Positions 7,856 to 17,508 of a DNA stretch of 63,697 nt are shown here, piece by piece. The number at the start of each line of letters is the position of its first letter. The first letter of the stretch is position 1. The notes under the pieces were generated by a model. That model did not search any database. It saw nothing but the letters and a program-made list of their open reading frames with translations, and had not been told where the DNA came from. The position numbers were made by a program, and so were the translations under genes. The DNA is taken from NCBI GenBank assembly GCA_001941065.1, contig MSHJ01000020.1:1-63697 (forward strand), read 5' to 3'. The DNA comes from Alistipes sp. Zagget8. GTDB taxonomy: Bacteria; Bacteroidota; Bacteroidia; Bacteroidales; Rikenellaceae.

Positions 7856-10307
7856 ATGAAAAACGTTTTCAAAGCACTATCAATCGCCGCCGCCGCATTA
7901 TTCGCAGGCTGTAACAGCGACGAAACCAGCGCTCCGGCAACGCCCGGCAACGACGCGCTTGTAAAAATCCACGCCGAAACGGTCGTCAACAAGGACAGCC
8001 GCGCCAATATCGAGGTCAACGGAACGACCTTCTCCGGATCGTGGGAGGACGGCGACGCCATGGGCGTGCTCTTCTCCGTCCCCGGAAGCTCCGAATTTTC
8101 GGCGGAGCCCCGGCGATTCGTCTTCAACAGCAATGAGTTCGCCTTCGAAGGCGAGCTGCCCGCCGGCACCGGAGACTGGCAGTACCTGGCCTTCTATCCC
8201 CACGCCGCAATCAGCGGAAAGACGGCCGCCATTCCCTTCGGCAACCTGCGCACCCAGCTGGGCAACGCCTACAACTGCGCATCGGACGCCCTCGTGGCCG
8301 AGATGCTCAGCTTCAGCAACGCCGAACGCGGCAAAACCGACGAAGGCGAGCCGATCAAGTTCCGCCTCAACCGTCTCACCTCGATCCTCAACCTCTCGGT
8401 CAAGGGCGACGGCAACGCCGGGGAGAAGGTGCGCAGCGTCCTGCTGACATCGACCAACGCCGAACAGCTGCTTTCGGCCCAAAGCCTCGATTTCGACATC
8501 TCGAACATGGGCGCCGGCATGGTGCTCAACGCCGACGGACGGTCGAACGTCATCGCCCTCACGTTCGATCCCGCCACGGCTCCCGCGGCCAGCGACCTCG
8601 AGGCCTATTTCAACGTCCTGCCGGGCAATTACGACGGGCTGACCTTCGACGTCATCACCGACGCCCAACGGATGGGAACGGTGAACGTCACCCGCAGCGA
8701 ACAACCCTTCGAGGCCGGCAAACTCTACCAGAAGGAGATCGCCGACATGGCGTTCGCAAAGGCCGCCGCACCGTCGTTCGACTGGCCGGGAGAGGACCCG
8801 GACGAGGTGCACGAAATCACGGTGGACGAGAACAATGCCCTGACCTACTCCGCGGCGATCACGATCGACGCCCCGGCGGGTATTGCAGCGCTGTCCGTAA
8901 ACGCGACATCCGATTTTCTCAATAACATGATGGGCATCACGGTCATGGACCTTTTCAACGACGAGGGAATCCAGTCTGCCTTCGGGGAAATTTTGTTCAA
9001 AACCCTCGAACTGAATTGCACGACGCAGGTGCAGTACAAAAAATCCACCGTATTCGACATCACGACCCTCGTGCCGATGATTCTCGAAGGCGGCGCAGCG
9101 GGCACTCTGCACACGTTTGAAATCCACGTGACCGACCTCGCCGGGCAGGAGACCATACAGTCGCTGGTCTTCAAGGTTCCGGAATCGACCCCGGACCCGG
9201 ACCCCGCCGAAGTGGTCTATAACAACGATGCCAATCTCTGGACCAATACGGCGACGCTGACCATCAGCAATGCCGCCCTGACAACGTCCGTGCTGGAGTA
9301 TCAGGCCGAAGGCGCCTCGGGATGGCAGACGGCCGCCCTGACCGCCAACGAAAACGGCACACTCACGGCAACGATTGCCCCCACATGGACCCAGAAACAA
9401 AATGAAGCGGACCTGACCATCCACGTTATCGATCCGGAAACGGGTGTTTTCGCCCAAAAAGCCTACAAGTACCAACTGCTGGTCAACAAGGTCAAAGTCG
9501 CCGAAGGAACATTCACGCCGGCAAACAACGGTGGCGACCTGATTCCGAATGCCGGAATGGAAAGCTGGAGTACCAAGACGATGAAAACAATGATAGGAGG
9601 TACCAAAACGATTCCCTATCCCAGCGCCGCCAACTATGAAAGCGCAACTGGCGACAATATGTTTTGGGACAGCGGCAACAACGCCTATTCGACCTCTTTG
9701 GGAAAAACCGACAAGTTGTGCACCAAGAGTACCTATACCGGAATGGTCGGCAGTTCCTGCGCACAACTCGCCGCACAAAATGCTGTCATTGCATTTGCCG
9801 CCGGTAATTTATACACGGGAGATTTCTCGATGGACGGAAGCGTAGGCTATGCCAAGTTCGGACAGCCCTATACATACACGGCACGCCCCGCAGCGCTTCA
9901 ACTGAAATATGCCGCAGAAATCGGCAACATCGACAAGACCGCCAATGATCCTCCGGTAACCTCCGGCATCGACAAAGCACGCATTTTCGTGTGCATCGTC
10001 GAGTGGAGCGACCGCCATGCGGTACAATCGGGTACAACCATCGACAAAAGCACGTTCTGGGACCCTGCAACGACCACAAGCCTGAATGAAGGCAAGATTA
10101 TCGGTTACGGTTCCACCTATATCGAACAGCCTCAGACCGGCACCATGGTCGATCTCAAACTGCCTATCGTATTACGAAAAGACAGATACGCCTCCGTCGG
10201 CCAACTATACGCTGGTAATCTCCACCGCGACCAGCTTCCTCGGCGACTATCTGACCGGCTGCACCACCAATAAACTCTGGGTGGACGATTTCAAGTGGGT
10301 CTATTGA
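7856..10307 (+). pseudogene. Fimbrillin-like / PCMD-domain lipoprotein, frameshifted near the C terminus
   Basis: A lipoprotein signal (ALFAGC, Cys19) is followed by a fimbrillin-like domain (about 35-290, with FSGSWEDGDAMGV and WQYLAFYPHA), a central region with Ig-like spacing, and a C-terminal PCMD domain (MFWDSGNNAYS, AAGNLYTGDF). The first frame reads through to a stop at 10273 with a nonsensical tail after LKLPIV. The expected PCMD ending (YYEKTDTPPSANYTLV, TNKLWVDDFKWVY) continues in another frame to 10307. Loss of two bases from a TATA-like run near 10172 would explain it (GTATTAC instead of GTATATTAC). It may be a real decayed allele or a sequence error. The intact form would be a surface-anchored adhesin or glycan-related protein. 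Confidence 0.8.
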
Positions 10308-10332
10308 TCCCGCCGGTCCTTCCGCAAACACG

Positions 10333-10361
10333 CCTCCCTGCCGCAAGGCGGGGAGGTTTTT
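10333..10361 (+). terminator. Rho-independent terminator with GCAA tetraloop
   Basis: CCTCCCTGCC and GGCGGGGAGG pair (one G-T) around a GCAA tetraloop and are followed by TTTTT. It lies just after the restored stop codon of the frameshifted lipoprotein, which supports 10307 as the true gene end. Confidence 0.88.
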
Positions 10362-10487
10362 GTTACATCCGCCCGGCCTGCAAAGAACCGTTTCGCCACT
10401 TTTACACGCAGCTGAGATCAAGCCCGTTTTATTCGTGATGAAAAACAGCGGTTCCGTGATAACAATCGCGGAATAGGATGAAAACAC

Positions 10488-10518
10488 TTGATTTTTCTGC
10501 GAAATGGACCTACCTTTG
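10488..10518 (+). promoter_or_regulatory. Promoter of the PCMD lipoprotein/beta-barrel pair
   Basis: TTG at 10488-10490, a 20-bp spacer and TACCTTTG at 10511-10518 match the Bacteroidota consensus. The start would be about 28 bp before the ATG at 10553. The remaining sequence between 10362 and 10487 holds nothing that I recognise. Confidence 0.68.
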
Positions 10519-10552
10519 TACCGAATATATTTCACTTCCAAGTTGAAACGAT

Positions 10553-11689
10553 ATGAAATTGAAAGTTTTTACAATCTCCCTGCTGCTTGCCGGCGCAGCC
10601 TGTGTCTCGTGTATCCGGGAAGAAGCGCTGAATACGGAAGCCGATATCGAAAGCTGCACGCTTGCGGACGACGTGCTGAACCGGGACCCGGTTATCGAAA
10701 ATGAGAAAGTCACCCTCTACCTGAAAAAAACAGCGGACCTGTCCGCCCTCGCCCCGGAATTCACACTGACGCCCGGCGCCACGATCTCCCCGGCAAGCGG
10801 TACGGAACGCGATTTCTCGTTGCCGCAGTACTATGAGGTGACCTCCGAGGACGGCCAGTGGAAGAAGCAGTACAAGGTCGAAGCCACGACCACCTACAAC
10901 ATACCCACCCTCTTCCAGTTCGAGCATGTACGCACGACAAAAACGGCGAAAGGCGAATACCAGATTTTCTACGAAACGGACGTTTCGGGAAAAGAGACGA
11001 TCGTATGGGCCAGCGGAAACTCGAGCTATGCGCTGACCGGAGTCGGAAGCGGCGCCGACACCTACCCGACCTATCAGTCGAATATCGGCTACCGGAACAA
11101 ATGCCTGGCGCTGACGACCCGCCGCACCGGTGATTTCGGTGCGAAAATGAATATGCCCATTGCGGCCGGCAACCTTTTTCTCGGCACATTCGCCGTGCTG
11201 GACGCCCTCACCAATCCGCTGAAGGCAACGAAATTCGGAATCCCGACCGACGCAGTCCCGAGCAGAATACAGGGATATTACAAATACAAATCGGGCGACA
11301 CGTTTTACGAACTGGACGAATCTGCAAAGGACAAACTGAAGCCGATCCCGGGCAAGAGGGATATTTTCAACATCTATGCGGTGTTCTACGAAAGTACGGA
11401 GGATATGAAGACCCTCGACGGTACGAACGCCCTCGCGGAAGACAACCCGAACATCCTCGCCGTCGCACAGATCACCGATGCGAAAGAGACGGAGGAGTGG
11501 ACGGAGTTCGACCTCCCGTTCGTTTTCCGCCCCGGAAAGACGGTAGATCCGGGCAAACTCGAAGCGGGCAACTACAGCCTGGCAGTCGTATTCTCATCGA
11601 GTATCGACGGCGACCATTTTTCAGGCGCTCCCGGCAGCACGCTCTGCGTGGACGAAGTGACGATGGAGTACAGAGACGAAGAGGAATAA
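10553..11689 (+). CDS. PCMD-domain lipoprotein
   Basis: The 378-residue product has a lipoprotein signal (LLLAGAACVSC, Cys20 or nearby). An N-terminal Ig-like segment (VTLYLKKTADLSALAPEFTL) is followed by the PCMD domain (putative carbohydrate metabolism domain, PF13201 type), with FQFEHVR, WASGNSSYAL, AAGNLFLGTF and the characteristic end SIDGDHFSGAPGSTLCVDEV. PCMD proteins are thought to sit on the cell surface and bind or process glycans, but direct evidence is limited. It is a paralogue of the PCMD half of the preceding broken gene and lies 23 bp upstream of an outer-membrane barrel gene. Confidence 0.88.
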   Translation: MKLKVFTISLLLAGAACVSCIREEALNTEADIESCTLADDVLNRDPVIENEKVTLYLKKTADLSALAPEFTLTPGATISPASGTERDFSLPQYYEVTSEDGQWKKQYKVEATTTYNIPTLFQFEHVRTTKTAKGEYQIFYETDVSGKETIVWASGNSSYALTGVGSGADTYPTYQSNIGYRNKCLALTTRRTGDFGAKMNMPIAAGNLFLGTFAVLDALTNPLKATKFGIPTDAVPSRIQGYYKYKSGDTFYELDESAKDKLKPIPGKRDIFNIYAVFYESTEDMKTLDGTNALAEDNPNILAVAQITDAKETEEWTEFDLPFVFRPGKTVDPGKLEAGNYSLAVVFSSSIDGDHFSGAPGSTLCVDEVTMEYRDEEE

Positions 11690-11712
11690 CCCCCGAAACG
11701 AAGAAATTGAAC

Positions 11713-12501
11713 ATGAAAAAATATGCTATCGCGGCCGTTTTGCTGGTCGCTTCGGTCTGCGCCGCAACCCGTACATACGCACAGGAGGACCGTTCGGGCG
11801 GAATTATCCGCTCGCTGCTCCTCGGACTGGAATATGAGGTGAGAGCGGGTGTCAGCATCGGAGGCACCTCGCCGCTTCCGCTGCCCCAGGAAATCCGCAA
11901 AATCGAGGGTTACTCGCCGACGTTCTGTTTTTCGATCGAGGGCGACGTCATCAAGTGGTTCGGAGAGAAGCAGCGCTGGGGATTCCTGTTCGGCCTGCGC
12001 CTGGAGACCAAAGGCATGCAGACCAAGGCCCAGACGAAAAATTACAGCATGGAGATTTTCGGCGACGGCGGCGAACGCATCAAGGGCAACTGGACCGGTA
12101 TGGTCAAGACCAAATACCGAAGCACATTCCTTTCGATTCCGCTGGTGGCGACCTACAAGGTCAACAACCGGCTGCGGCTCGGCGCGGGTCCCTACGTGTC
12201 GTTCAAAACGAGCGGGGATTTCTCGGGGCACGTCTACGACGGCTACCTGCGCGAAAACAACCCCACGGGAAACAAAGTGCAATTCGAGGGCGACCGGATC
12301 GCGCTGTACGATTTCTCGGACAACCTCCGCACGGTGCAATACGGCGTACAGGCCGGCGTGAACTGGAAAGCCTTCCGGCACCTGACCGTCTCGGGCGACC
12401 TGATGTGGGGACTGAACAATATTTTCAAGAAGGATTTCGAAACCATCTCCTTCAACATGTATCCCATCTACCTGAACATCGGGTTCGGATACGCTTTCTG
12501 A
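11713..12501 (+). CDS. Outer-membrane beta-barrel protein (porin-like, PorT/OMP_b-brl_2 type)
   Basis: The 262-residue product has a signal peptide (AAVLLVASVCAATRTYAQ) and about eight predicted amphipathic strands, ending in the aromatic outer-membrane signature YLNIGFGYAF. FLSIPLVATYKVNNRLRLGAGPY is typical of the family. It follows the PCMD lipoprotein in the same operon. ATG at 11713 is chosen because it begins the signal peptide; the longer frame overlaps the upstream gene without support. Confidence 0.85.
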   Translation: MKKYAIAAVLLVASVCAATRTYAQEDRSGGIIRSLLLGLEYEVRAGVSIGGTSPLPLPQEIRKIEGYSPTFCFSIEGDVIKWFGEKQRWGFLFGLRLETKGMQTKAQTKNYSMEIFGDGGERIKGNWTGMVKTKYRSTFLSIPLVATYKVNNRLRLGAGPYVSFKTSGDFSGHVYDGYLRENNPTGNKVQFEGDRIALYDFSDNLRTVQYGVQAGVNWKAFRHLTVSGDLMWGLNNIFKKDFETISFNMYPIYLNIGFGYAF

Positions 12502-12570
12502 GACGCCGTCCGGCAATCTGCCGGCACGGGCCGAAGGCAAGCGCAACCGCCCCTCCCCGCACGACACAAA

Positions 12571-12601
12571 AAAAGCAGAATCCCAAAAGGGTTCTGCTTT
12601 T
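12571..12601. terminator. Bidirectional terminator between convergent genes
   Basis: AAAAGCAGAATCC and GGGTTCTGCTTTT pair around a CAAAA loop. A runs on one side and T runs on the other allow termination in both directions, serving the barrel gene (+) and the transglycosylase gene (-). Confidence 0.8.
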
Positions 12602-12620
12602 ACTATGCACCAGCCTGCTG

Positions 12621-13313
12621 TTACCTCCCGGCAACGCGGCAGTATCTGTCGTAGCGTCCTATCACGTCGTTCACATAGGCCAGCGTCTGCCGGCTGCCGG
12701 TGAAACGTCCGCATTTGACCACATCGCTCTCGTAATACGCGGGATCGGCCTTCAGGCTGAGGTAGCGTGCCACGACCTCCCACGAATTGGGGTTCTCCCC
12801 GTTCAGCTTTGCCAGGCGGCGGGCGTCGGTCACATGGCCGATACCGCTGTTGTACGACGCCAGGATGATGCTCATCCGGTCCTTCTCGGAGATGCCTTCG
12901 GGAAGACAGAGCGTCGAGGAGATTTTCGTCAGCAGTTTGTTGGCCAGCCAGACGTTGGTCTCCGGATCGGCGACCTCGGCCACGGGAACGTCGAACTGGC
13001 GTGCCACCGAAGGCATGATCTGCATCAGCCCGCGAGCCCCGCTGCGCGAGGTGATGTCGGGCGTGAAACGCGATTCATGGTAGGCGATGGCGCTCATCAG
13101 CCGCCAGTCGTTCCCCTCCTGTTCGCTGATGTTGCGGATCAGGTTGTCGTAGGCCGAGATGACGTAGCAGCCCTCGGGGAGCAGCGAGCGGTCCATCGCG
13201 GCCAGATCGTTCAGTGCGCTGTCCGTCGCGGGAGCACCGAACTGGGCGTTGAAGCCGTAAAAAGTAGTCAGAATGGTTAAGAACGCAAACGTTAATACGG
13301 TCTTTTTTAACAT
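12621..13313 (-). CDS. Lytic transglycosylase, SLT family
   Basis: The 230-residue secreted protein has a signal peptide (LTFAFLTILTTFYG) and a soluble lytic transglycosylase domain. The catalytic glutamate is Glu80 in AYHESRF, followed by GARGLMQIMP and ILASYNSGIGHV, the classical motifs I-III. It should cleave the MurNAc-GlcNAc bond of peptidoglycan to give 1,6-anhydro ends. It resembles the C-terminal half of MltF without the solute-binding domain. It stands 44 bp upstream of, and in line with, nothing obvious in an operon. Confidence 0.92.
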   Translation of the reverse strand: MLKKTVLTFAFLTILTTFYGFNAQFGAPATDSALNDLAAMDRSLLPEGCYVISAYDNLIRNISEQEGNDWRLMSAIAYHESRFTPDITSRSGARGLMQIMPSVARQFDVPVAEVADPETNVWLANKLLTKISSTLCLPEGISEKDRMSIILASYNSGIGHVTDARRLAKLNGENPNSWEVVARYLSLKADPAYYESDVVKCGRFTGSRQTLAYVNDVIGRYDRYCRVAGR

Positions 13314-13357
13314 AAAATGTTGTTTTGCGGGCAGCTTACACCGCGCAGAACAGCACG

Positions 13358-15499
13358 CTAATCATAGAATCCCCACGAGATACCGATTTTGAACATGCCC
13401 GGATTCAGCGGATAGCGAGCCGCCGAGAAATATTCTCCGTTACCGAACAGTCCCTTGTTCACATGCTGATATTTCAGAAATATCCGCATTCTCTTCCACT
13501 TTGCCATTGCGAAAGCGTCCACGTAGGGATAATTCCCCACCTCGACCTCCCGTTGGTTGTAATACACCGACAGTGCCGGATTGTAACTGGGCGCATAATA
13601 CCGTGTATTATAGCGTCCGTCCAGACCGATCTGCAGGCGCAGTACATCGCGCACGACCCAGAACTCGTAGTAATACGAAAGGAAGGCGCTCACAAGCGGA
13701 ACGGGTACAACATCTTGATCCGTACTCCACTGCAACAATACCCTGTTGTCCAAATGAAGTCCGCCTAAGCGGAAATCTTTGCGAGCATACACACTCGTGA
13801 GGCTGACGTTTCCACCGTGCTGGGCGACGTTGCTGTCCGACGCGTAGTAAATCTTGTCGGAGACGACTCCCTGCCATGCCCCCGCTTCGAAAGCGAAATC
13901 GGGGACCGAAAACTTGACCTCGAACCGAGTTTCATTCTCCTTGTTCAAAGGAGTGTCCCATATATAATGGTTCGAGAATAGATTCTCCTGCCAGTAGTTC
14001 GGCGAACGGCGGTCCATCGTGAACCGGCCTTCGAGAATCAGGGGGTGTCCGCGGAGATACCCTTTCAGCGCGAGGTGCGCACCGATCGAGAGGTCTCCGC
14101 CTCTGTATCCCGACGGGTAGAATTTGAGATTTCCGTCCCAGTCGACATATTTCTTTATCTTTCCGCTGACGGAGCCGTAAAAGAAGTAACTCGTCTTGTT
14201 GACCTTCGTGTACTTTCCCGTCAGATAATCTTTCAGTTCGAATTGCGAGTAGGTGTGCATGTCGATACCGACGCCGGCGTCGAGCGTTCCCACCACCCCG
14301 TTGCGGTCCCAGGGCTGCGCCTGCACGAAGAGGCGGTTCGAGATGACCCGTTCGTAGATCGAGTCGCGCGTCTCCACGGGGTTGATGTACCAGTTGTCGT
14401 AGTAGTTGCCCTCGGCGGAGACATAGTTGCCGTTCTCGTCGCGGTGGTCGCGCTCGTTGGTGTAGGGTTCGTTCTTGTCGGTGTAGACCTTGCTCCACGA
14501 ACTGTACTCGAACGAATGGCCCACATAGACCGCCGAGAGGTTGGCCATCGAGAAATCGTGCTCGGTGAGCCGCTGCAGCGGAATGCCGTAGGACTGCGTG
14601 ATGAAGAAGGCGTTGTTACGGTAGAGGTTCTTCGCCTCGGCGTCTGCCAGCCGCATCGGCACGCCCGAAGGCATCTCGAAGACGGTATCCGCAATGGCCC
14701 AGTTGCCGACCACGCCGCCGTTCTCCTGCTGTTCGATGTGGTTGTTGTAGTAACCCGCGTGCACCGAGTAGCGTTTTCCGGTATGGTTGACGGCCACCGC
14801 GAGGTTGTGGTTCTTGGTCCGCGACCAGACATACTGGCCGCGCGTGCCCCGCGCCTTGTAGTCGACGTTGAATCCCGTCGTCGGCGAGATGTTCTGGGCA
14901 TGCATGATATTGAAATTCTCCTCGCGGAAGCGTTTCTGCCCCGACTCGGCGTAACTCATACGGATGATCGGCTTCTTCGTGTTGTAGAAGGGCACGTTCT
15001 CCATGTTGTAGGTGTACGCGTAGTAGGGACTCGCAAAACTGAAGTCAAAGAACTGGGGCCGCCGGAAATAGTTCAGCGGCAGCGACGTCTGTCCCAGGGC
15101 TCCCTGGGCGATGTCGCCCACCTCCTCCCGATAGAACGGATAGTCGATCCGGTAATCGGTCAGCGTGGTATCCAAAGGCCCGATCTCGACGCGGTTGAAA
15201 TCGCGGCTCACGTGCCATTTGAAATTGTTCAGCGCACGTATCGAGTCACTGAAAAAATAGGACTCCAACGGCTTGCGGATTTTCCGTTCCTTCTTGGTGG
15301 TGTCCTGCGGCTGTTGCTCCCCCTCCTCGCCTTCCTGCTGCTCGAAGGGATTGTTGCCGTAGAGATTGCCCGACTGGCCGTTCTGCTGGGCACGCTGCAG
15401 GGTCTTCGCATCGAAACCCTGGGAATGCGCTGCCTGAGGTACTGCAAAAAACAGACCGAGCAGAAGCACCAGCAATATGCGATTCGAAAATCCCGACAT
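13358..15499 (-). CDS. Large outer-membrane porin-like protein (Porin_10 type)
   Basis: The 713-residue product has a signal peptide ending AAHSQG, a low-complexity acidic/glutamine stretch (QQEGEEGEQQPQ), and a long beta-barrel ending GMFKIGISWGFYD with a C-terminal aromatic. It resembles the putative porin family PF14121 of Bacteroidota. I chose ATG at 15499 rather than 15529 because a TACCTTTG -7 box at 15527-15534 on this strand would put the longer start before transcription begins. Function is inferred as an outer-membrane channel or structural protein. Confidence 0.85.
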   Translation of the reverse strand: MSGFSNRILLVLLLGLFFAVPQAAHSQGFDAKTLQRAQQNGQSGNLYGNNPFEQQEGEEGEQQPQDTTKKERKIRKPLESYFFSDSIRALNNFKWHVSRDFNRVEIGPLDTTLTDYRIDYPFYREEVGDIAQGALGQTSLPLNYFRRPQFFDFSFASPYYAYTYNMENVPFYNTKKPIIRMSYAESGQKRFREENFNIMHAQNISPTTGFNVDYKARGTRGQYVWSRTKNHNLAVAVNHTGKRYSVHAGYYNNHIEQQENGGVVGNWAIADTVFEMPSGVPMRLADAEAKNLYRNNAFFITQSYGIPLQRLTEHDFSMANLSAVYVGHSFEYSSWSKVYTDKNEPYTNERDHRDENGNYVSAEGNYYDNWYINPVETRDSIYERVISNRLFVQAQPWDRNGVVGTLDAGVGIDMHTYSQFELKDYLTGKYTKVNKTSYFFYGSVSGKIKKYVDWDGNLKFYPSGYRGGDLSIGAHLALKGYLRGHPLILEGRFTMDRRSPNYWQENLFSNHYIWDTPLNKENETRFEVKFSVPDFAFEAGAWQGVVSDKIYYASDSNVAQHGGNVSLTSVYARKDFRLGGLHLDNRVLLQWSTDQDVVPVPLVSAFLSYYYEFWVVRDVLRLQIGLDGRYNTRYYAPSYNPALSVYYNQREVEVGNYPYVDAFAMAKWKRMRIFLKYQHVNKGLFGNGEYFSAARYPLNPGMFKIGISWGFYD

Positions 15500-15526
15500 A
15501 TTCAGCCAAAGAGCGGAAATCCGCGA

Positions 15527-15534
15527 CAAAGGTA
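15527..15534 (-). promoter_or_regulatory. -7 element of the Porin_10-type gene
   Basis: Minus-strand TACCTTTG matches TAnnTTTG and places the start near 15520, which decides the ATG at 15499 for the downstream gene. The -33 position is not convincing. Confidence 0.5.
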
Positions 15535-15554
15535 ATTAAAAAAATTTAAATACG

Positions 15555-16271
15555 CTACCCGTTCCGTTTTCCGGCGCGGCACACGATATTGCGCACGAGC
15601 GAGAAAACGATGTAAAGCAGAATGATAAACGGCACGGACACCCCTTGAAAACACAGCAACAACAGGGCAGAGACCGCGATGAAGATATATCGGAGTTCAT
15701 TGCCTCTCCAACCGAAACCGTGGAACTTGAGGGCGAACATGCGGACCGCAGAGAGCATCAGCACTCCCATTCCCACCGCCACGATGAGAATGGCCTCGCG
15801 TGAAAACGCGATTCCGTAATGCTCGCTGATCCAGCCCAACGACACGCAAAACAAAGCCGCAGCGGGCGACGGCAAACCGAGAAACTCGTCGCGCTGCGTT
15901 TCGTCAATGTTGAATACCGCCAGACGCAGCGCCGCAAAGGCCGTAAACAGAAAGACGAAATACCCGATCCACTCCGCATCGGGAAGCCCTTGGGAGTGCA
16001 TCCGCCCATAGAGCGTAAAAAGCACGGCGGCGGGTGCGAACCCGAAGGTGATGTCGTCGGCCAGCGAATCGAGCTGCAGGCCGATGGGCGAACTCTGGTT
16101 CAGCAGACGCGCCGCGAAGCCATCTGCAAAATCGAACACGGCAGCCAGAATCACAAGGCCGAAAGCCAGCGTCAGGTTGCCGTAAGCCAGTGCCGAAACC
16201 GCCGCGAACGAACCGCAAAGCAGGTTCGAAAGGGTCAGCAGATTGGGTATCGTGAAGAGTTTGATTTTCAT
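15555..16271 (-). CDS. pssA: CDP-diacylglycerol-serine O-phosphatidyltransferase
   Basis: The 238-residue membrane protein makes phosphatidylserine from CDP-diacylglycerol and serine, the first step towards phosphatidylethanolamine. The CDP-alcohol phosphotransferase signature is complete: D50-G51, A54-R55, G64, D68 and D72 (DGFAARLLNQSSPIGLQLDSLADD region). About eight hydrophobic segments follow. ATG at 16271 is chosen because a TAACTTTG -7 box lies at 16305-16312 on this strand, making the upstream start at 16307 unlikely. Confidence 0.93.
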   Translation of the reverse strand: MKIKLFTIPNLLTLSNLLCGSFAAVSALAYGNLTLAFGLVILAAVFDFADGFAARLLNQSSPIGLQLDSLADDITFGFAPAAVLFTLYGRMHSQGLPDAEWIGYFVFLFTAFAALRLAVFNIDETQRDEFLGLPSPAAALFCVSLGWISEHYGIAFSREAILIVAVGMGVLMLSAVRMFALKFHGFGWRGNELRYIFIAVSALLLLCFQGVSVPFIILLYIVFSLVRNIVCRAGKRNG

Positions 16272-16304
16272 TGCCGGGTCGAAAATTAATTTTCCAATAG
16301 GCGG

Positions 16305-16332
16305 CAAAGTTACTAAAATATTTTTATCTTTG
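16305..16332. promoter_or_regulatory. Divergent, closely spaced -7 elements of pssA and manC
   Basis: Minus-strand TAACTTTG at 16305-16312 serves pssA and plus-strand TATCTTTG at 16325-16332 serves the mannose-1-phosphate guanylyltransferase gene. They are only 12 bp apart, so the two polymerases would compete for overlapping -33 regions. Confidence 0.55.
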
Positions 16333-16357
16333 TCGAACTTAACTCCATATAATAACT

Positions 16358-17431
16358 ATGGCAAGCAATAAATATTGTGTCATCATGGCGGGCGGTATCG
16401 GATCGCGTTTCTGGCCCAAAAGCCGACAGTCGATGCCCAAGCAGTTCCTCGACATCCTGGGAACGGGAAAATCCTTCATCCGCCACACCTACGAACGCTT
16501 TGCAAAAATGGTTCCCGCGGAGAATTTTCTCGTGGTGACCAACCTCAAATACAAGGACCTGGTGCTGGAACACATTCCGGAAATCGGCGAGAAACAGGTG
16601 TTGTGCGAACCCGTGGGGCGCAACACCGCTCCCTGCGTCGCTTATGCGGCCTACACGCTGATGAAGCGCAATCCCGATGCCGAAATGATCGTCACCCCGG
16701 CGGACCATCTGATCCTCAACGAAGACGATTTCCGGGCCATCATCGCTGAGTGTCTCGATTTCGCCGCGAAGAACGACGTACTGATGACCGTGGGCATCAA
16801 ACCCACGCGCCCCGACACGGGCTACGGCTACATCCAGGTTTCGGACAGCCAGCCCATCAGCAAGGTCAAGTGCTTCACCGAGAAGCCCGACCTCGAACTG
16901 GCGCAAGTCTTCCTCCAGTCGGGCGAATTCTACTGGAACTCGGGCATTTTCGTATGGACCGTGCGTGCGATCATCGAGGCTTTCGAAAAATACCTGCCCG
17001 AGCACCACGCGATGTTCAGCGGCGTGATGCGTGCCATCGGCACCGAAGCCGAGCGCAACGTGCTGGAGATCGCCTACTCGGAATGCCGTGCCATTTCGAT
17101 CGACTACGGCATCATGGAAAAGGCCGACAACGTCTATGTCCGCTGCGGGGAGTTCGGCTGGAGCGACGTGGGGACCTGGGGCTCGGTCTACCAGCATTCG
17201 CGCAAGGACCGTTACGCCAACGCCATCCCCGAGAAGGGCTGCTACCTCTACGACACGCGTTCGTCGATCGTCTCGCTGCCCAAAGACAAGATCGCCGTCA
17301 TCAGCGGCCTGAAGGAGTATATCGTCGTCGACACGGACGACGTGCTGCTGATCTGTCCCCGCGCCGAGGAGCAGAACATCAAGAAATTCATCGACGAAGT
17401 GAAATTCAACAACGGCGACAAGCATATCTGA
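16358..17431 (+). CDS. manC: Mannose-1-phosphate guanylyltransferase
   Basis: The 357-residue enzyme makes GDP-mannose from GTP and mannose-1-phosphate, supplying mannose and fucose for surface glycans and glycoproteins. The nucleotidyltransferase signature GGIGSRFWPKSRQSMPKQF is at residues 12-30, and FVTPADHLI, FTEKPD and YWNSGIF are conserved later. The GWSDVGTW motif is at about 267. There is no C-terminal isomerase domain, so it is the monofunctional form. It is followed by a small hairpin and murF. Confidence 0.93.
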   Translation: MASNKYCVIMAGGIGSRFWPKSRQSMPKQFLDILGTGKSFIRHTYERFAKMVPAENFLVVTNLKYKDLVLEHIPEIGEKQVLCEPVGRNTAPCVAYAAYTLMKRNPDAEMIVTPADHLILNEDDFRAIIAECLDFAAKNDVLMTVGIKPTRPDTGYGYIQVSDSQPISKVKCFTEKPDLELAQVFLQSGEFYWNSGIFVWTVRAIIEAFEKYLPEHHAMFSGVMRAIGTEAERNVLEIAYSECRAISIDYGIMEKADNVYVRCGEFGWSDVGTWGSVYQHSRKDRYANAIPEKGCYLYDTRSSIVSLPKDKIAVISGLKEYIVVDTDDVLLICPRAEEQNIKKFIDEVKFNNGDKHI

Positions 17432-17469
17432 TCGCAGATCGGATGTGCTTGTCGCACCACCCATCCAGA

Positions 17470-17501
17470 GGCGGTCTGCAACCGCCCTTCATTTATTTTT
17501 T
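17470..17501 (+). terminator. Weak terminator-like hairpin between manC and murF
   Basis: GGCGGT/ACCGCC with a 5-nt loop is followed by a T-rich tract. It may end part of manC transcription while allowing read-through to murF 8 bp further on. Confidence 0.5.
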
Positions 17502-17508
17502 GCCCGTT

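Noticed and set aside
17432..17501. A third and fourth copy of the REP-like repeat here and at 22501
   Set aside because: Only short pieces (CGCAGA, CGGAT, TGCGACAAGC) are shared, which is not enough to separate from chance in GC-rich spacer.
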